This document shows positions 53,076-62,066 of a stretch of DNA of 64,000 nt, one piece after another (position 1 is the stretch's first letter; the number at the start of each line of letters is the position of its first letter). Origin of the DNA: Treponema sp. UBA4267. GTDB taxonomy: Bacteria > Spirochaetota > Spirochaetia > Treponematales > Treponemataceae. The stretch is taken from assembly GCA_002395155.1 (NCBI GenBank), contig DGWD01000042.1:150130-214129 (forward strand), given 5' to 3'. The translations under genes were made by a program, and so were the position numbers. The notes under the pieces are model-generated. The model had not been told where the DNA came from and ran no database searches. It saw only the letters and a program-made list of their open reading frames with translations.

Positions 53076-53570
53076 TTAGATTTTCTTTTCTCTTAATTGA
53101 AAACGACCTTTTCTCCAGTCGGCGTATCCAGTTACGTTATATCCAGCTTTGTTATAGAGTTTTTGTGAATAAGGATTTTCTGTAAAACAATCCAGACGAA
53201 TTGAATCATATCCTGCTTTTTTACAGATTTTTTCAATGTAATCTATGGTTTTGGAAGCAATACCCTGGTTTTGAAATTCTGGATTTACACATAATCTATG
53301 AATTACACAAAACTTTGAATCGGGATAGTTCCAATTGCCATTTTTGTATTCTTCATCACATTCTTCGCTTAAAACAAAGCAAACAGCGATTTTATTATCA
53401 ATAATCCCAAGATACATTTGATTTTTCTTTATATCTTCTGTAATGGTTGGTAAATCTGGATATATTTCATCCCATTGGTGAATTTCTTGTTTTTCCATTT
53501 GTTTTATGGCTGCAGAATATACAGAAAAGACTTCTTCGGTTTGATTTATATTAGCTTTAGAGTAATTCAA
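53076..53570 (-). CDS. GNAT-family N-acetyltransferase
   Basis: The protein is 164 residues from TTG 53570, chosen because GGAG lies 7 bases upstream and the fold begins LNYSKANINQTEEVFSVYSA. The acetyl-CoA loop is RLCVNPEFQNQGIASKTIDY (Q/R-x-x-G-x-A), followed by DSIRLDCFTENPYSQKLYNK and AGY. It overlaps the GH43 3' end by 14 bases and is probably translated from the same mRNA. Substrate unknown. Confidence 0.85.
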   Translation of the reverse strand: MNYSKANINQTEEVFSVYSAAIKQMEKQEIHQWDEIYPDLPTITEDIKKNQMYLGIIDNKIAVCFVLSEECDEEYKNGNWNYPDSKFCVIHRLCVNPEFQNQGIASKTIDYIEKICKKAGYDSIRLDCFTENPYSQKLYNKAGYNVTGYADWRKGRFQLREKKI

Positions 53571-55071
53571 TTTTGAACTCCTTAAAGCTGGCTTTTCCTC
53601 CACTTTCCTTGGTGGAATAGCAGAACAAAGCAAAACGAACACCTACGAACTGATCTAGAGTGTAGCGTAGTTTTACTGGTGCTCCAAAATCCTTAAAATT
53701 GCTACTTTTATCATTAATATCTGAAAAAATAAATTGAACATATTGCTGATTAAATCCTAAATTAAAAGTAGCCTTCAAAAGTAATTTATCTGTAGAAATG
53801 CTTTCTTTTGTAATAATATCAGGTTCATTATCATCAAAAACACCCATTGTCCATTGACTGTATGGGATTTTGTGTTCTGCGGTAATTAGTTTATATTTTC
53901 CGTTTTCTTTTGTAATTCCAATAAATCCATATTCACCTTCCAGAGCACAAAGGCCTGCAACATCTCCATCATTAAGTTTCGAAGCATCAATTTCTATACT
54001 TCCGCTGCAGTGTTCAGTAAAAGTTCTTTGTGTAAGAGTATTTGCAGCTTGAATTGGATTCCTGCAGATTTTATCTGTTGTTACGGTAAAAGTGTTTGAA
54101 TTCAGACTAATCAACTTTTTATTAGGAATATGATTCCATTGCCAGGCCGGATTTGTAAAATCATTACTGTAGAGTGGGGCATATTTATAATCAGGACGAT
54201 TATCGGTCACTTCTACTTTTTCTGGTGTAATTCCATTGGTTCCGAAAACTGGAAAATCATTTCTAAAGTGAACTGGCACTAAGACAGGGATTCTGCCAAG
54301 TGCACCATGGTCCTGAAAAACAATAGAGAACCATTTACCGTCTGGAGTTTGGACAATTCCTCCCTGAGCGGTTCCGCTATTCCATCCGCCTAAATCTGAG
54401 CAAAGAACATCGCCACCTGTATAAGGTCCCTCAATTTTGTTGGAAACATAGCAAGCTTGAGTACGCATTTTTCCCTTTGGAATATGAATAAAGAAGATGT
54501 AGTATTTGCCGTTTATTTTATAAATATGACTTCCTTCATATCCCAAAGCTACATTTTCTTTATCATCCTGGATAATGATCTTATTTATTCCACCATCTTT
54601 TGGTCCGCTTAAATCGGCATTAAATTCTGTCAGATGAATATCAGTATTTCCGCTTATACAAAAAACTCGACCATCATCATCAAAAAGTAAAGACATGTCA
54701 TGATAAAAACCTTTTATTTCCGAACGGTGCCATGGACCTTCAATTTTATCTGCTGTAAACAAAAAAGTTTTATGAAGATCATTTGCAACGAAGCTTACAT
54801 AAAATTTTCCTTGGTGATAACGAAGACTTGCAGCCCACATTCCTTTACCGTAGGCACCCTTATTGTCCGAAAGTGTTTCGCCTGGTGTAGCTTCGAGTTC
54901 TTCATAAACATAAGCGGCATGTTCCCAATCAACCAAATTATAGGAACGTAGAATCACGCAGCCTGGCATAAAATGCATTGTGGTACTTACCATGTAATAG
55001 GTGTCTTCAACACGGATTATGTCCAGGTCTGGGAAGTCAGCAGGGATGATGTAAGATGATGATGTTTTCAT
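53557..55071 (-). CDS. GH43 beta-xylosidase / alpha-L-arabinofuranosidase
   Basis: The protein is 504 residues with no signal peptide, so cytoplasmic. The five-bladed propeller begins IIPADFPDLDIIRVEDTYYM with the base Asp in PDLD. FYHDMSLLFDDDGR supplies the pKa-modulating Asp, and GYEGSHIYKINGKYY the acid Glu. A C-terminal beta-sandwich (about 325-504, DUF1349-like) follows, as in subfamily GH43_12. It probably cleaves xylose or arabinose from imported oligosaccharides together with the GH120 enzyme at 23541. Confidence 0.9.
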   Translation of the reverse strand: MKTSSSYIIPADFPDLDIIRVEDTYYMVSTTMHFMPGCVILRSYNLVDWEHAAYVYEELEATPGETLSDNKGAYGKGMWAASLRYHQGKFYVSFVANDLHKTFLFTADKIEGPWHRSEIKGFYHDMSLLFDDDGRVFCISGNTDIHLTEFNADLSGPKDGGINKIIIQDDKENVALGYEGSHIYKINGKYYIFFIHIPKGKMRTQACYVSNKIEGPYTGGDVLCSDLGGWNSGTAQGGIVQTPDGKWFSIVFQDHGALGRIPVLVPVHFRNDFPVFGTNGITPEKVEVTDNRPDYKYAPLYSNDFTNPAWQWNHIPNKKLISLNSNTFTVTTDKICRNPIQAANTLTQRTFTEHCSGSIEIDASKLNDGDVAGLCALEGEYGFIGITKENGKYKLITAEHKIPYSQWTMGVFDDNEPDIITKESISTDKLLLKATFNLGFNQQYVQFIFSDINDKSSNFKDFGAPVKLRYTLDQFVGVRFALFCYSTKESGGKASFKEFKIELL

Positions 55072-55105
55072 AAATTCAGCCTTTTTTTATTATTTGTATT
55101 CAGAA

Positions 55106-55411
55106 TTATAAAAAGAACTCTGCAATGAATACTACAGCACAGCAAGCACAGGCTACAGGAAAAAGACCAAGTCCAATATAAGATAAAATGATTCCGGTAA
55201 CCAATGCAATAATTCCTGCTATAGGAGATTCTGTTGCTTCTACTATTGCAGGGAAGGTCATAACTGAAAGTGTTATGTAAGGCACATAGTATAAGAATGA
55301 TTTTATAAAGCGATTTTTAATAGGTTTGCGGATAAGAGTAAGTGGAAGTACACGAATCAGGTATGAAACAAGAAAGGCTGTTAATATTGAAAGATAAGTA
55401 TAAAGTGTCAT
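55106..55411 (-). CDS. azlD: AzlD-type branched-chain amino acid exporter subunit
   Basis: The protein is 101 residues with four helices, with the family segments FLVSYLIRVLPLTLIRKPIK and YVPYITLSVMTFPAI. The ATG shares one base with the azlC stop. Small partner of AzlC. Confidence 0.9.
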   Translation of the reverse strand: MTLYTYLSILTAFLVSYLIRVLPLTLIRKPIKNRFIKSFLYYVPYITLSVMTFPAIVEATESPIAGIIALVTGIILSYIGLGLFPVACACCAVVFIAEFFL

Positions 55412-56175
55412 TAGCGTTCCTCTTGTGTTAAACTACCGCTCGTTAGTTTAGCGTCATTTTTATCATCATTAATATTTTCTGTATCAGGAAGAGGTTTTAT
55501 AAGAGCTACAATTGAGGCGATGATAATTGTAAGAATGATTGTTCTTGTACCGCTAGAAAGTTGACTAACGTATGGTAGTTTACTACATAAAAAGCTTGTA
55601 GCAAAACTTATGATTACAGCAATCATAATAGTTAGATTTTTCTTTGCAGGTGGAACAATAATAGCAAGGAACATTCCGTAGAGAGCAACAGAAAGTGCAC
55701 TTACTACACGAGCTGGTAAAAAGTTTCCTGCTATAATTCCAAGGGAAGTTCCAATACTCCATAAAGGTACGGAAATCAAAATTGCTCCATAATTATAAAC
55801 AGGCTGGATGCAATTTGGACGAGCAATTGTTATTCCAAAGATTTCATCTGTAATGCCAAAACCTACTAGGAAACGGTTGATAAAAGGTGTTTTTGTATCA
55901 AACTTTTGGGCAAGAGCACAACTCATAAGCATGTATCTTGCGTTTACAACAAGTGTGATAAGGGCGATTTCAAAATATGAAGCTTTAGATTGAATTGAGG
56001 TAAATAGGGCATATTCACCGGCAGATGCTACATTTAAGAAACTTGCAATGAAACCTTGCAGCGGTGTAAGGCCTGCATTTCTAGCTAAAATTCCCAGAGA
56101 AAAGGCTACGGCAAAATAGCCTAAACCGATTGGAAGGCCATCTCTAATACCTTCAAAAAAAACTTTACTTTTCAT
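55411..56175 (-). CDS. azlC: AzlC-family branched-chain amino acid exporter
   Basis: The protein is 254 residues from ATG 56175, chosen because GGGTGG lies just upstream. The family opening GIRDGLPIGLGYFAVAFSLG and the NARYMLMSCALAQKF motif are present, with about seven helices. AzlCD exports branched-chain amino acids and analogues, opposite in direction to the LivKHMGF importer at 29-34 kb. The last 30 residues are polar and Asp/Asn-rich. Confidence 0.92.
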   Translation of the reverse strand: MKSKVFFEGIRDGLPIGLGYFAVAFSLGILARNAGLTPLQGFIASFLNVASAGEYALFTSIQSKASYFEIALITLVVNARYMLMSCALAQKFDTKTPFINRFLVGFGITDEIFGITIARPNCIQPVYNYGAILISVPLWSIGTSLGIIAGNFLPARVVSALSVALYGMFLAIIVPPAKKNLTIMIAVIISFATSFLCSKLPYVSQLSSGTRTIILTIIIASIVALIKPLPDTENINDDKNDAKLTSGSLTQEER

Positions 56176-56190
56176 AATCCCACCCAAAAC

Positions 56191-56218
56191 AAAAAGGGCT
56201 ACCTTTTCAGATAGCCCG
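56191..56218 (-). terminator. Terminator after the DHH gene
   Basis: On the minus strand: GGGCTATC, loop TGAAAAG, GTAGCCC and TTTTT. It lies 21 bases beyond the DHH stop and just before azlC. Confidence 0.85.
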
Positions 56219-56238
56219 CATATTCTATCAAATTTTTT

Positions 56239-57162
56239 TTAGTTAGCCAACTTTTTAAGTTCATCTAACATTTTTGGAAGTTCTGTGTCCATGTTTTCAT
56301 TTGTGAACTGACAGGTTCCAACTTTTTCGTGTCCACCTCCGCCATACTTAAGCATAAGGCTGCCAACATTTACTTTAGATGTTTTGTTCAAAATACTGTA
56401 TCCAACTGCAGCAGAACATCCTTGGCCACCACGTCCACTTACAATCCATGCAGAAATATTCTGTTCTGGGTACATACTGTAAATCATAAAGCGGTTTCCA
56501 GTATAAATAGGATCTACACCACGTAAATCTGTAATAATTAAATTACCTTCAACTGTAGTGTGGGCCTTAACCATTTCCTTAAACTTTTCAGTTTGTTCAT
56601 TGTATACTTCAATTCGTTCTACAACATCAGGCATTTTTAAGATTTCAGATGTTGATTTATCTCGACAAGCTACCATGAGCTTTTCCATTAATTCATAATT
56701 TGGAACAGTAAACTGACGCCAGCGACCAAGACCAGTTCTAGGGTCCATTAAGAATCCAATTAAAATCCATCCCTGAGGATTCTGGATTTCGTCAATTGTA
56801 AGATTGCCTGAGTCAACTTTATCAACAGCAACCATAATATCGTCAAAGTTTTGGAAACGACTTTTTCCGCCGTAGTATTCATAAATAATTCGTGCACAAG
56901 ATGGTGTAATGCGACTTTCACCCTTGTATTTTCCCTGAAGCTCCTGACGTTCAAATTCCGATGAGTGGTGATCGAACCAAAGTCCACAGCCAGGTACAAA
57001 AGGAACGTTTGCCAAGCAGTCATTTTCATCTATTGGAATTAATCCATCTTGTAAGTCTTTTGGGTGTGCAAATTTCCAGTGATCAACAATTCCTGCTTCA
57101 AGTAATAAGGCTCCACAGGCTAAGCCGTCAAAATCCGAACGAGTTACTAATCTCATTGCCAT
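56239..57162 (-). CDS. DHH-family phosphoesterase
   Basis: The protein is 307 residues. TRSDFDGLACGAL (motif with two Asp), WFDHHSSE (the DHH motif) and AVDKVDSG give the manganese site. The C-terminal DHHA1 motif is LKYGGGGHEKVGTCQF. It may be a nanoRNase, cyclic-dinucleotide or polyphosphate phosphodiesterase; the length is in the range of the short c-di-AMP/pAp phosphatases. Cytoplasmic, single gene. Confidence 0.85.
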   Translation of the reverse strand: MAMRLVTRSDFDGLACGALLLEAGIVDHWKFAHPKDLQDGLIPIDENDCLANVPFVPGCGLWFDHHSSEFERQELQGKYKGESRITPSCARIIYEYYGGKSRFQNFDDIMVAVDKVDSGNLTIDEIQNPQGWILIGFLMDPRTGLGRWRQFTVPNYELMEKLMVACRDKSTSEILKMPDVVERIEVYNEQTEKFKEMVKAHTTVEGNLIITDLRGVDPIYTGNRFMIYSMYPEQNISAWIVSGRGGQGCSAAVGYSILNKTSKVNVGSLMLKYGGGGHEKVGTCQFTNENMDTELPKMLDELKKLAN

Positions 57163-57235
57163 ATAAAAATCCCCCGAATTTTTTTAATTAATTCAGAAAA
57201 TATTTTAACTGATAAAGGGTAAAAAAGATAGAAAA

Positions 57236-58123
57236 TTATTCAGTTAGATAAGCAGAGAATTCTGGATACTTTTGAACAAACAAATCTACTGCATCAAGAT
57301 AATGATCCCAGGTAGATGAAAAAAGATGAACTATGCCAGGAATATAAGGTATATCATTTACATTAACATAGCGGTAATTTATGTTTTGTTCGTTGAAATA
57401 TTGATTTACGGAAGCTACGTTTTTATTTAAGACATAAGCTAGAAAAGTTGAACATACAAAATTGTTTTCAGTATAACTTGGATCAAATTCAAGACGGTCT
57501 TCGCGAGTAGAAGAATCATAATTTATACTACCAAAAAGCTGGTGGTCTTTTGGAGTAAAAAATTTTCTTTTTATATTAAAACCGGCAAATTGAAAGTTTA
57601 AGGAAGTTTTATATTTTATTTCTTCCTGTCTTGCATATTCTTCAACAAAGGCCTTGGCATTATAGTATTCTTCTTCTGTAACTTTTATTGCGTATGTAAG
57701 TTGCTGAGAATCCCTAGGATCACATTTATTCATGTATTTATTATCAGATATATCACTGCATGCCTCCCTAGAAAATTGAGGTTGTCCTGTTAGGGTTAGG
57801 CCCCAAAAATTATCTTCAAGTGAAAAATTTATGGAAGCATGACTTACAACAAGTTGTGGATAAATGTTTGTCAGGTTTATTCCTATTTGAAGCAGATTTG
57901 CTATATAAAAAGGATCCGTATAATCGGGATTATAAAGTCGTATAAAAATGTATTTATAAGGTTTTTCTACATCTTTAAATTCTACATTTTCGTTTAAAAC
58001 AATAGGTGTTTCTCTGTTAACTCCATCATTAATTTTTAAAGTTTTACAGGATAAAAGAAAAGTTATGAGAAATAGTGATATAGAATAGCTTATATAATAA
58101 TAATTTTTATTTGTTTTAGACAT
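57236..58123 (-). CDS. Lipoprotein of unknown function, possible papain-like fold
   Basis: The protein is 295 residues from ATG 58123, within the 3' end of the dCMP deaminase gene. The signal ends FLLSC, a lipobox. Two segments, VVSHASINFSL (His) and NFVCSTFLAYVLNK (Cys), resemble the His and Cys regions of permuted NlpC/P60 (YiiX-like) amidases or acyltransferases. The match is weak and this order could also be chance. Otherwise not recognised. No ribosome site is seen, so translation is probably coupled to the upstream gene. Confidence 0.6.
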   Translation of the reverse strand: MSKTNKNYYYISYSISLFLITFLLSCKTLKINDGVNRETPIVLNENVEFKDVEKPYKYIFIRLYNPDYTDPFYIANLLQIGINLTNIYPQLVVSHASINFSLEDNFWGLTLTGQPQFSREACSDISDNKYMNKCDPRDSQQLTYAIKVTEEEYYNAKAFVEEYARQEEIKYKTSLNFQFAGFNIKRKFFTPKDHQLFGSINYDSSTREDRLEFDPSYTENNFVCSTFLAYVLNKNVASVNQYFNEQNINYRYVNVNDIPYIPGIVHLFSSTWDHYLDAVDLFVQKYPEFSAYLTE

Positions 58124-58610
58124 TGATTTCAATTTTTTTGCCAGTTGGTTGATATTGATAATATCTCACTCCAGCAGCATTCATAAGCCGCTTGGATGCT
58201 TCAACTGAAGGCGTTCCATCATATTTATTTTCTGCATAAACAACAGTTTTAATTCCACTTTGAATTATAGCTTTTGCACATTCATTACAAGGAAAAAGAG
58301 TAACGTAAATTTTGCAGCCTTCAAGTGAACCGCCGCGGTAATTTAAAATTGCATTTAGTTCGCTGTGGGTAACATAAGCATATTTTGTGTCTAAAGTATC
58401 GCCTTCGCGAGCCCATGGAAAATCATCATCTGAACAACCACGAGGAAAACCATTGTATCCCATAGAAAGAATTTTGTTGTCTTTATCAACAATACAAGCA
58501 CCAACTTGAGAATTTGGATCTTTTGAACGAAAACTTGCTAGGTGGGCAACACCCATAAAATATTCATCCCAAGAAATGTAATCTGCTCTTTTGAAGATTT
58601 TTGAAGCCAT
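58116..58610 (-). CDS. Deoxycytidylate deaminase (dCMP deaminase)
   Basis: The protein is 164 residues. The zinc site is THSELNAIL (H-S-E, where most relatives have H-A-E) and LFPCNECAKAII (P-C-x-x-C). GACIVDKDNKILSMGYNGFP is the substrate-side loop of dCMP deaminases. It makes dUMP for thymidylate synthesis. The following lipoprotein gene overlaps it by 8 bases. Confidence 0.92.
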   Translation of the reverse strand: MASKIFKRADYISWDEYFMGVAHLASFRSKDPNSQVGACIVDKDNKILSMGYNGFPRGCSDDDFPWAREGDTLDTKYAYVTHSELNAILNYRGGSLEGCKIYVTLFPCNECAKAIIQSGIKTVVYAENKYDGTPSVEASKRLMNAAGVRYYQYQPTGKKIEINV

Positions 58611-58728
58611 AATTTAACCCTCTAATTGGATTATATAAAATTTTTAGAAAAGGTAAAATTGCCTTTTTGGATTAAGATGTCGAAATATAAGATGATTTTA
58701 GGAATTTGTTTTAAAAATAGTAATTTAA

Positions 58729-58805
58729 AATACGTCGAGTCAAGGCACGCTCACGCTTAAAGCCTTGACTTCGTCGTTTTGAGGGTTTTGTAATAAACCC
58801 TCAAT
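58729..58805 (-). repeat. Dispersed double-hairpin element, copy E
   Basis: Read on the minus strand it begins ATTGAGGGTTTATTAC just after the T run of the neighbouring terminator and ends TTGACTCGACGTATT. One base is inserted in the left arm of the long hairpin. Confidence 0.92.
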
Positions 58806-58834
58806 AAAAAAACCGTGATTAACACGGTTTTTTA
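58806..58834. terminator. Terminator after the AlgX-like gene
   Basis: Arms AAAACCGTG and CACGGTTTT with A/T tracts on both sides, 12 bases beyond the AlgX-like stop. Confidence 0.88.
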
Positions 58835-58845
58835 TGGTTTAAGAT

Positions 58846-59955
58846 TTAATGATTATATTGGAAAGCTGGACTTAAGTATAATGAATCTCGTTCAACAGAT
58901 TCAAAAATAATAATATCTGGTTTATATTCCAAAATATAATTCTTGTATGAATCATTAAAAGGTTTCCAAATATAATCAACCTCAGAAAAGAGTGGTGAAA
59001 CAAAAGGTTCAAGTGCAACAAAGAAAGAATCACGGAAAACTATGGCTCTTGGAAGATCTTGATTATTTCCTTTTGTATGTACCCCACTTTGATCTTCATT
59101 TTTAAGATATGTGTAATAATCAGACTTTTGTTTTCCTTCCAAATTATAGTCAACAATAGTGCATTTAGATTCTTTTAAGTTTAAAATTGGAAGCAAGTCA
59201 CCAAAATTGTTAGATTCGGAAACAACTCTTTTATAAGGTGGATTAGGGAATTTTGTCTGAGGAAAGAGAGAAACAATTTCATCTTTAAGTAAATTATAAG
59301 TAAGATGAGCTCCTTCCAAATTCCAATGTGTATCAGTTTGATAGTAAAGAGGGAAATTGTAATCCGGTTTTTTAGAAATTAAATAATCACGTGGGTAAAT
59401 ATATGGAACATCAAGGTGGTGGAAGATTTCTGTAAGCTGATCTGTACGAGTCATTCCTTTTGGTCTGTCAAAAGGGTAAAACTCTGGGTATACAGAATGT
59501 TTATTAGGTCCAATTAAGAAAACATATTTAATATTATTTTGATCACACCAGGTAGTTATTTCTTTTATGCTATGTGAAAAATCATTTATTTGTTTGTCGT
59601 TTAATAAATTACGCTTGTAAAAATCTAATAAGTTATTTCCATATGTTGGATCTGTAAAGAAGAACCATCCATCTTTTCCTTTAAGAGCTCTATCAAAATT
59701 TGTAGAAACCTTTATCTTAAGAGGGTTTTTAGAATCAAAAGAAATTAAGGCTTCTCTAAATCCCATATGGTCTTGAAGATAATTGTCACATTCGCCAAAT
59801 AATCTTTCATTAAAATGACCATCTTTTAGCAAATGTGGTTTTGGTGCAAGTTTACGTTTTTCTGTATTAGAAACATCTGTTTTTACATTAAAAAAGAAAA
59901 CTGGAAGAAAAAGAACAATTAAAATTGAAATAATAAAAGTAATTTTGATTTTCAT
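58846..59955 (-). CDS. AlgX/AlgJ-like SGNH-fold protein (polysaccharide O-acetylation)
   Basis: The protein is 369 residues from ATG 59955. An N-terminal membrane anchor (about 5-24) precedes an extracytoplasmic SGNH-like domain (DHHW/AlgX type) with FFTDPTYGN, LIGPNKHSVYPE, YQTDTHWNLEGAH (the conserved DxHW) and VFRDSFF. It starts one base after the MBOAT stop, so the pair forms an acetyl-transfer module: MBOAT passes acetyl groups across the membrane and this protein places them on a surface polysaccharide. Confidence 0.85.
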   Translation of the reverse strand: MKIKITFIISILIVLFLPVFFFNVKTDVSNTEKRKLAPKPHLLKDGHFNERLFGECDNYLQDHMGFREALISFDSKNPLKIKVSTNFDRALKGKDGWFFFTDPTYGNNLLDFYKRNLLNDKQINDFSHSIKEITTWCDQNNIKYVFLIGPNKHSVYPEFYPFDRPKGMTRTDQLTEIFHHLDVPYIYPRDYLISKKPDYNFPLYYQTDTHWNLEGAHLTYNLLKDEIVSLFPQTKFPNPPYKRVVSESNNFGDLLPILNLKESKCTIVDYNLEGKQKSDYYTYLKNEDQSGVHTKGNNQDLPRAIVFRDSFFVALEPFVSPLFSEVDYIWKPFNDSYKNYILEYKPDIIIFESVERDSLYLSPAFQYNH

Positions 59956-59956
59956 A

Positions 59957-61405
59957 TTAGAACCTGAAATAAATAAATGGATTATAAGAATTACCTGCAA
60001 GATTTGCATAGCAAAGTACAAACAGGAAAATTAGACAAATATATTTTAAGACGTTCATTACTTTGGCAACTGTAGAGTTCTTACATATAAAGTTGAACTT
60101 TCTCCACCAAGGGAATGAGAAAAGAATTCCTACAGCTAAGAAGATATAGAAAATTGGATCAACTTTAGGTGATAACAGTTCATCAAAATAAATAGGTTGA
60201 AAGTGAGTAACGAAAGAGGAATTAATACCAATCATTTTAAGAAGTTGTATTATAGACATTTTTATTGGATTTCTAAAAAGAACCCAAAGGAAAATTACAA
60301 AAATTAAAGTATAAACATGACCAAAAATCTTAAGAAAGATATTTGGTTTTTTGTCAGGATTAGGTTTTACAATACTTCTTTCTGTAATCATTAATGTTCC
60401 ATGAGCTAAACCCCATAAGATAAAGTTGAAGTCGGCACCATGCCATAAACCTGTTGTAAAGAAAACAATAAAACGGTTTAAGATTGTGCGGGCTTTACCT
60501 TTTCTGTTTCCGCCAAGTGGAATGTAAACATAGTCACGGAAAAAGTTGGTAAGAGAAATATGCCATCGTTTCCAGAAGTCTGTAATAGATGATGCTGAAT
60601 AAGGATAATCAAAGTTTTCTAAGAGCTCAAAACCAAACATCTTAGCAAGTCCAATTGCCATATCCGAATAACCAGAAAAATCGTAATAGATTTGTAATGT
60701 GTAAGCAATTGCAGCAATCCAAGCCTTATAAGTTCCGTAACTTAAATAGTCAGCACCGTATATGCTGTCACAAACACTGGCAAAAGCATTTGCAAGAAGA
60801 ACTTTTTTACTTAATCCAACGATGAAGCGTTCCCATCCATCTGCAAACTGATCAACTGTAACTTTGCGTGCAGAAATCTGTTCATTAATATCATGATAAC
60901 GAACAATTGGACCGGCAATCAGCTGAGGGAAGAAAGTAATGTATAAACCAAGGTTTAGGAAATTTTTTTGTGCAAGTTCTGGATTGCGGTATACATCAAC
61001 AAGGTAAGAAAGTTCCTGGAATGTGTAAAAAGAAATACCGATTGGCATTATTAAATTGATGGCGGTAAGAGTCTTAAAATGTAAAGCGTTCAGGAAAATA
61101 TCAATAATTTTAACTGAAAAACCTAAATACTTGAAAACAAATAAGATTCCAAGATTAATAAAAATTCCAATGATAAGGAATAATTTTTTGTGCTTACCAT
61201 TTTTACCAATCAATAATCCAAATGTGTAATTCACTATTATTGATGCAAGCATTAAAAAAACAAACTTTGGCTCACCCCAAGCGTAAAAAAGAAGGCTTGC
61301 AAGAAATAGGATACAGTTTTTATAAAAAAGATTTGGAATTATGTAATATAGTATTAATATTACAGGTAAGAAAAAAACTAAAAAAGAAATTGAACTAAAA
61401 AGCAT
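59957..61405 (-). CDS. MBOAT-family O-acyltransferase (AlgI/DltB-like)
   Basis: The protein is 482 residues from ATG 61405, with GGGGAG upstream. About ten helices follow MLFSSISFLVFFLPVILILY. The AlgI hallmarks are LPIGISFYTFQ-like (MPIGISFYTFQELSYLVDVY), SDMAIGLAKMFG, SITDFWKRWHISLTNFFRDY and the catalytic His in TGLWHGADFNFILWG. It works with the AlgX-like protein next to it. Confidence 0.93.
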   Translation of the reverse strand: MLFSSISFLVFFLPVILILYYIIPNLFYKNCILFLASLLFYAWGEPKFVFLMLASIIVNYTFGLLIGKNGKHKKLFLIIGIFINLGILFVFKYLGFSVKIIDIFLNALHFKTLTAINLIMPIGISFYTFQELSYLVDVYRNPELAQKNFLNLGLYITFFPQLIAGPIVRYHDINEQISARKVTVDQFADGWERFIVGLSKKVLLANAFASVCDSIYGADYLSYGTYKAWIAAIAYTLQIYYDFSGYSDMAIGLAKMFGFELLENFDYPYSASSITDFWKRWHISLTNFFRDYVYIPLGGNRKGKARTILNRFIVFFTTGLWHGADFNFILWGLAHGTLMITERSIVKPNPDKKPNIFLKIFGHVYTLIFVIFLWVLFRNPIKMSIIQLLKMIGINSSFVTHFQPIYFDELLSPKVDPIFYIFLAVGILFSFPWWRKFNFICKNSTVAKVMNVLKYICLIFLFVLCYANLAGNSYNPFIYFRF

Positions 61406-61500
61406 AATCTCCCCATAACGATAAATTATATAAAATATCATTATATTAACGTTTTAGGCCTTTTATTTCAATTCACTGCAAATTTAATTGAATGGTTATA

Positions 61501-61534
61501 AAAAAATCGTCTACAGGATTGCAGGCGATTTTTT
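61501..61534 (-). terminator. Terminator after the XRE gene
   Basis: Arms AAAAAATCG and CGATTTTTT around a 16-base loop, 36 bases beyond the XRE stop. Confidence 0.7.
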
Positions 61535-61569
61535 AGTGGTTTTTGGGGGAAGGAAATTTCAAAAATTGG

Positions 61570-61902
61570 TTAATTTTTATCTTCTAAAAACTGTCCAAGT
61601 GTATCAACCATTTCACTGAAGCTGTCTTTTAATTGCTTCATTACAATCTTTGCTCGACGGGTATCGTAGTTTACCACTTTGTTTTCTGGTAGAAGCAGTT
61701 CATATGGTTCAATCTCTAAAGCATTTGCAATAGCAACAAGAGTATCAAGAGAACACGGTTTTCGACCAGTTTCAATATCACTCCAATATTTTTCTGATAT
61801 TCCAATTTTATCTGCCATGACAGCTTGAGTAACTTTCTTATTCTGGCGTGCTCTACGTATGTTTCCAGCATAAGTTTTCATGATTTCATCCATTCTAACC
61901 AT
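61570..61902 (-). CDS. XRE-family helix-turn-helix regulator
   Basis: The protein is 110 residues. The HTH (about residues 12-65) reads NIRRARQNKKVTQAVMADKI, GISEKYWSDIETGRKPCSL, then DTLVAIANALEI. The C-terminal helix may dimerise. Starts at 61902, 61893 and 61881 are possible; GGAT before 61881 slightly favours the last. Divergent from the acyltransferase gene, with AT-rich DNA between, so it may control it or itself. Confidence 0.85.
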   Translation of the reverse strand: MVRMDEIMKTYAGNIRRARQNKKVTQAVMADKIGISEKYWSDIETGRKPCSLDTLVAIANALEIEPYELLLPENKVVNYDTRRAKIVMKQLKDSFSEMVDTLGQFLEDKN

Positions 61903-62066
61903 GAAAGATATTAAATCTTAAAAAACAATCAGGTTTAACCGACTTAAATTAGGAATTTCCGCCCTATAACTATTGTAGTATAACTAGAAATAGTATAAAT
62001 TCCGACTAAGAGTTATATAACTCCGAAAAATAAACAGAATTTTGAAATGCGGTGGAGGAATTTGTA
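61903..62066. promoter_or_regulatory. Divergent spacer with repeated half-sites
   Basis: Contains an inverted pair ACTATT/AATAGT (about 61970-61996) and three short related steps ATTTCCG, ATTCCGA and ACTCCGA. These might be operator half-sites for the XRE protein. Weak. Confidence 0.25.

Noticed and set aside
58200..58400. HSE instead of HAE in dCMP deaminase as loss of function
   Set aside because: The His ligand and catalytic Glu are both kept; the middle residue is not catalytic.
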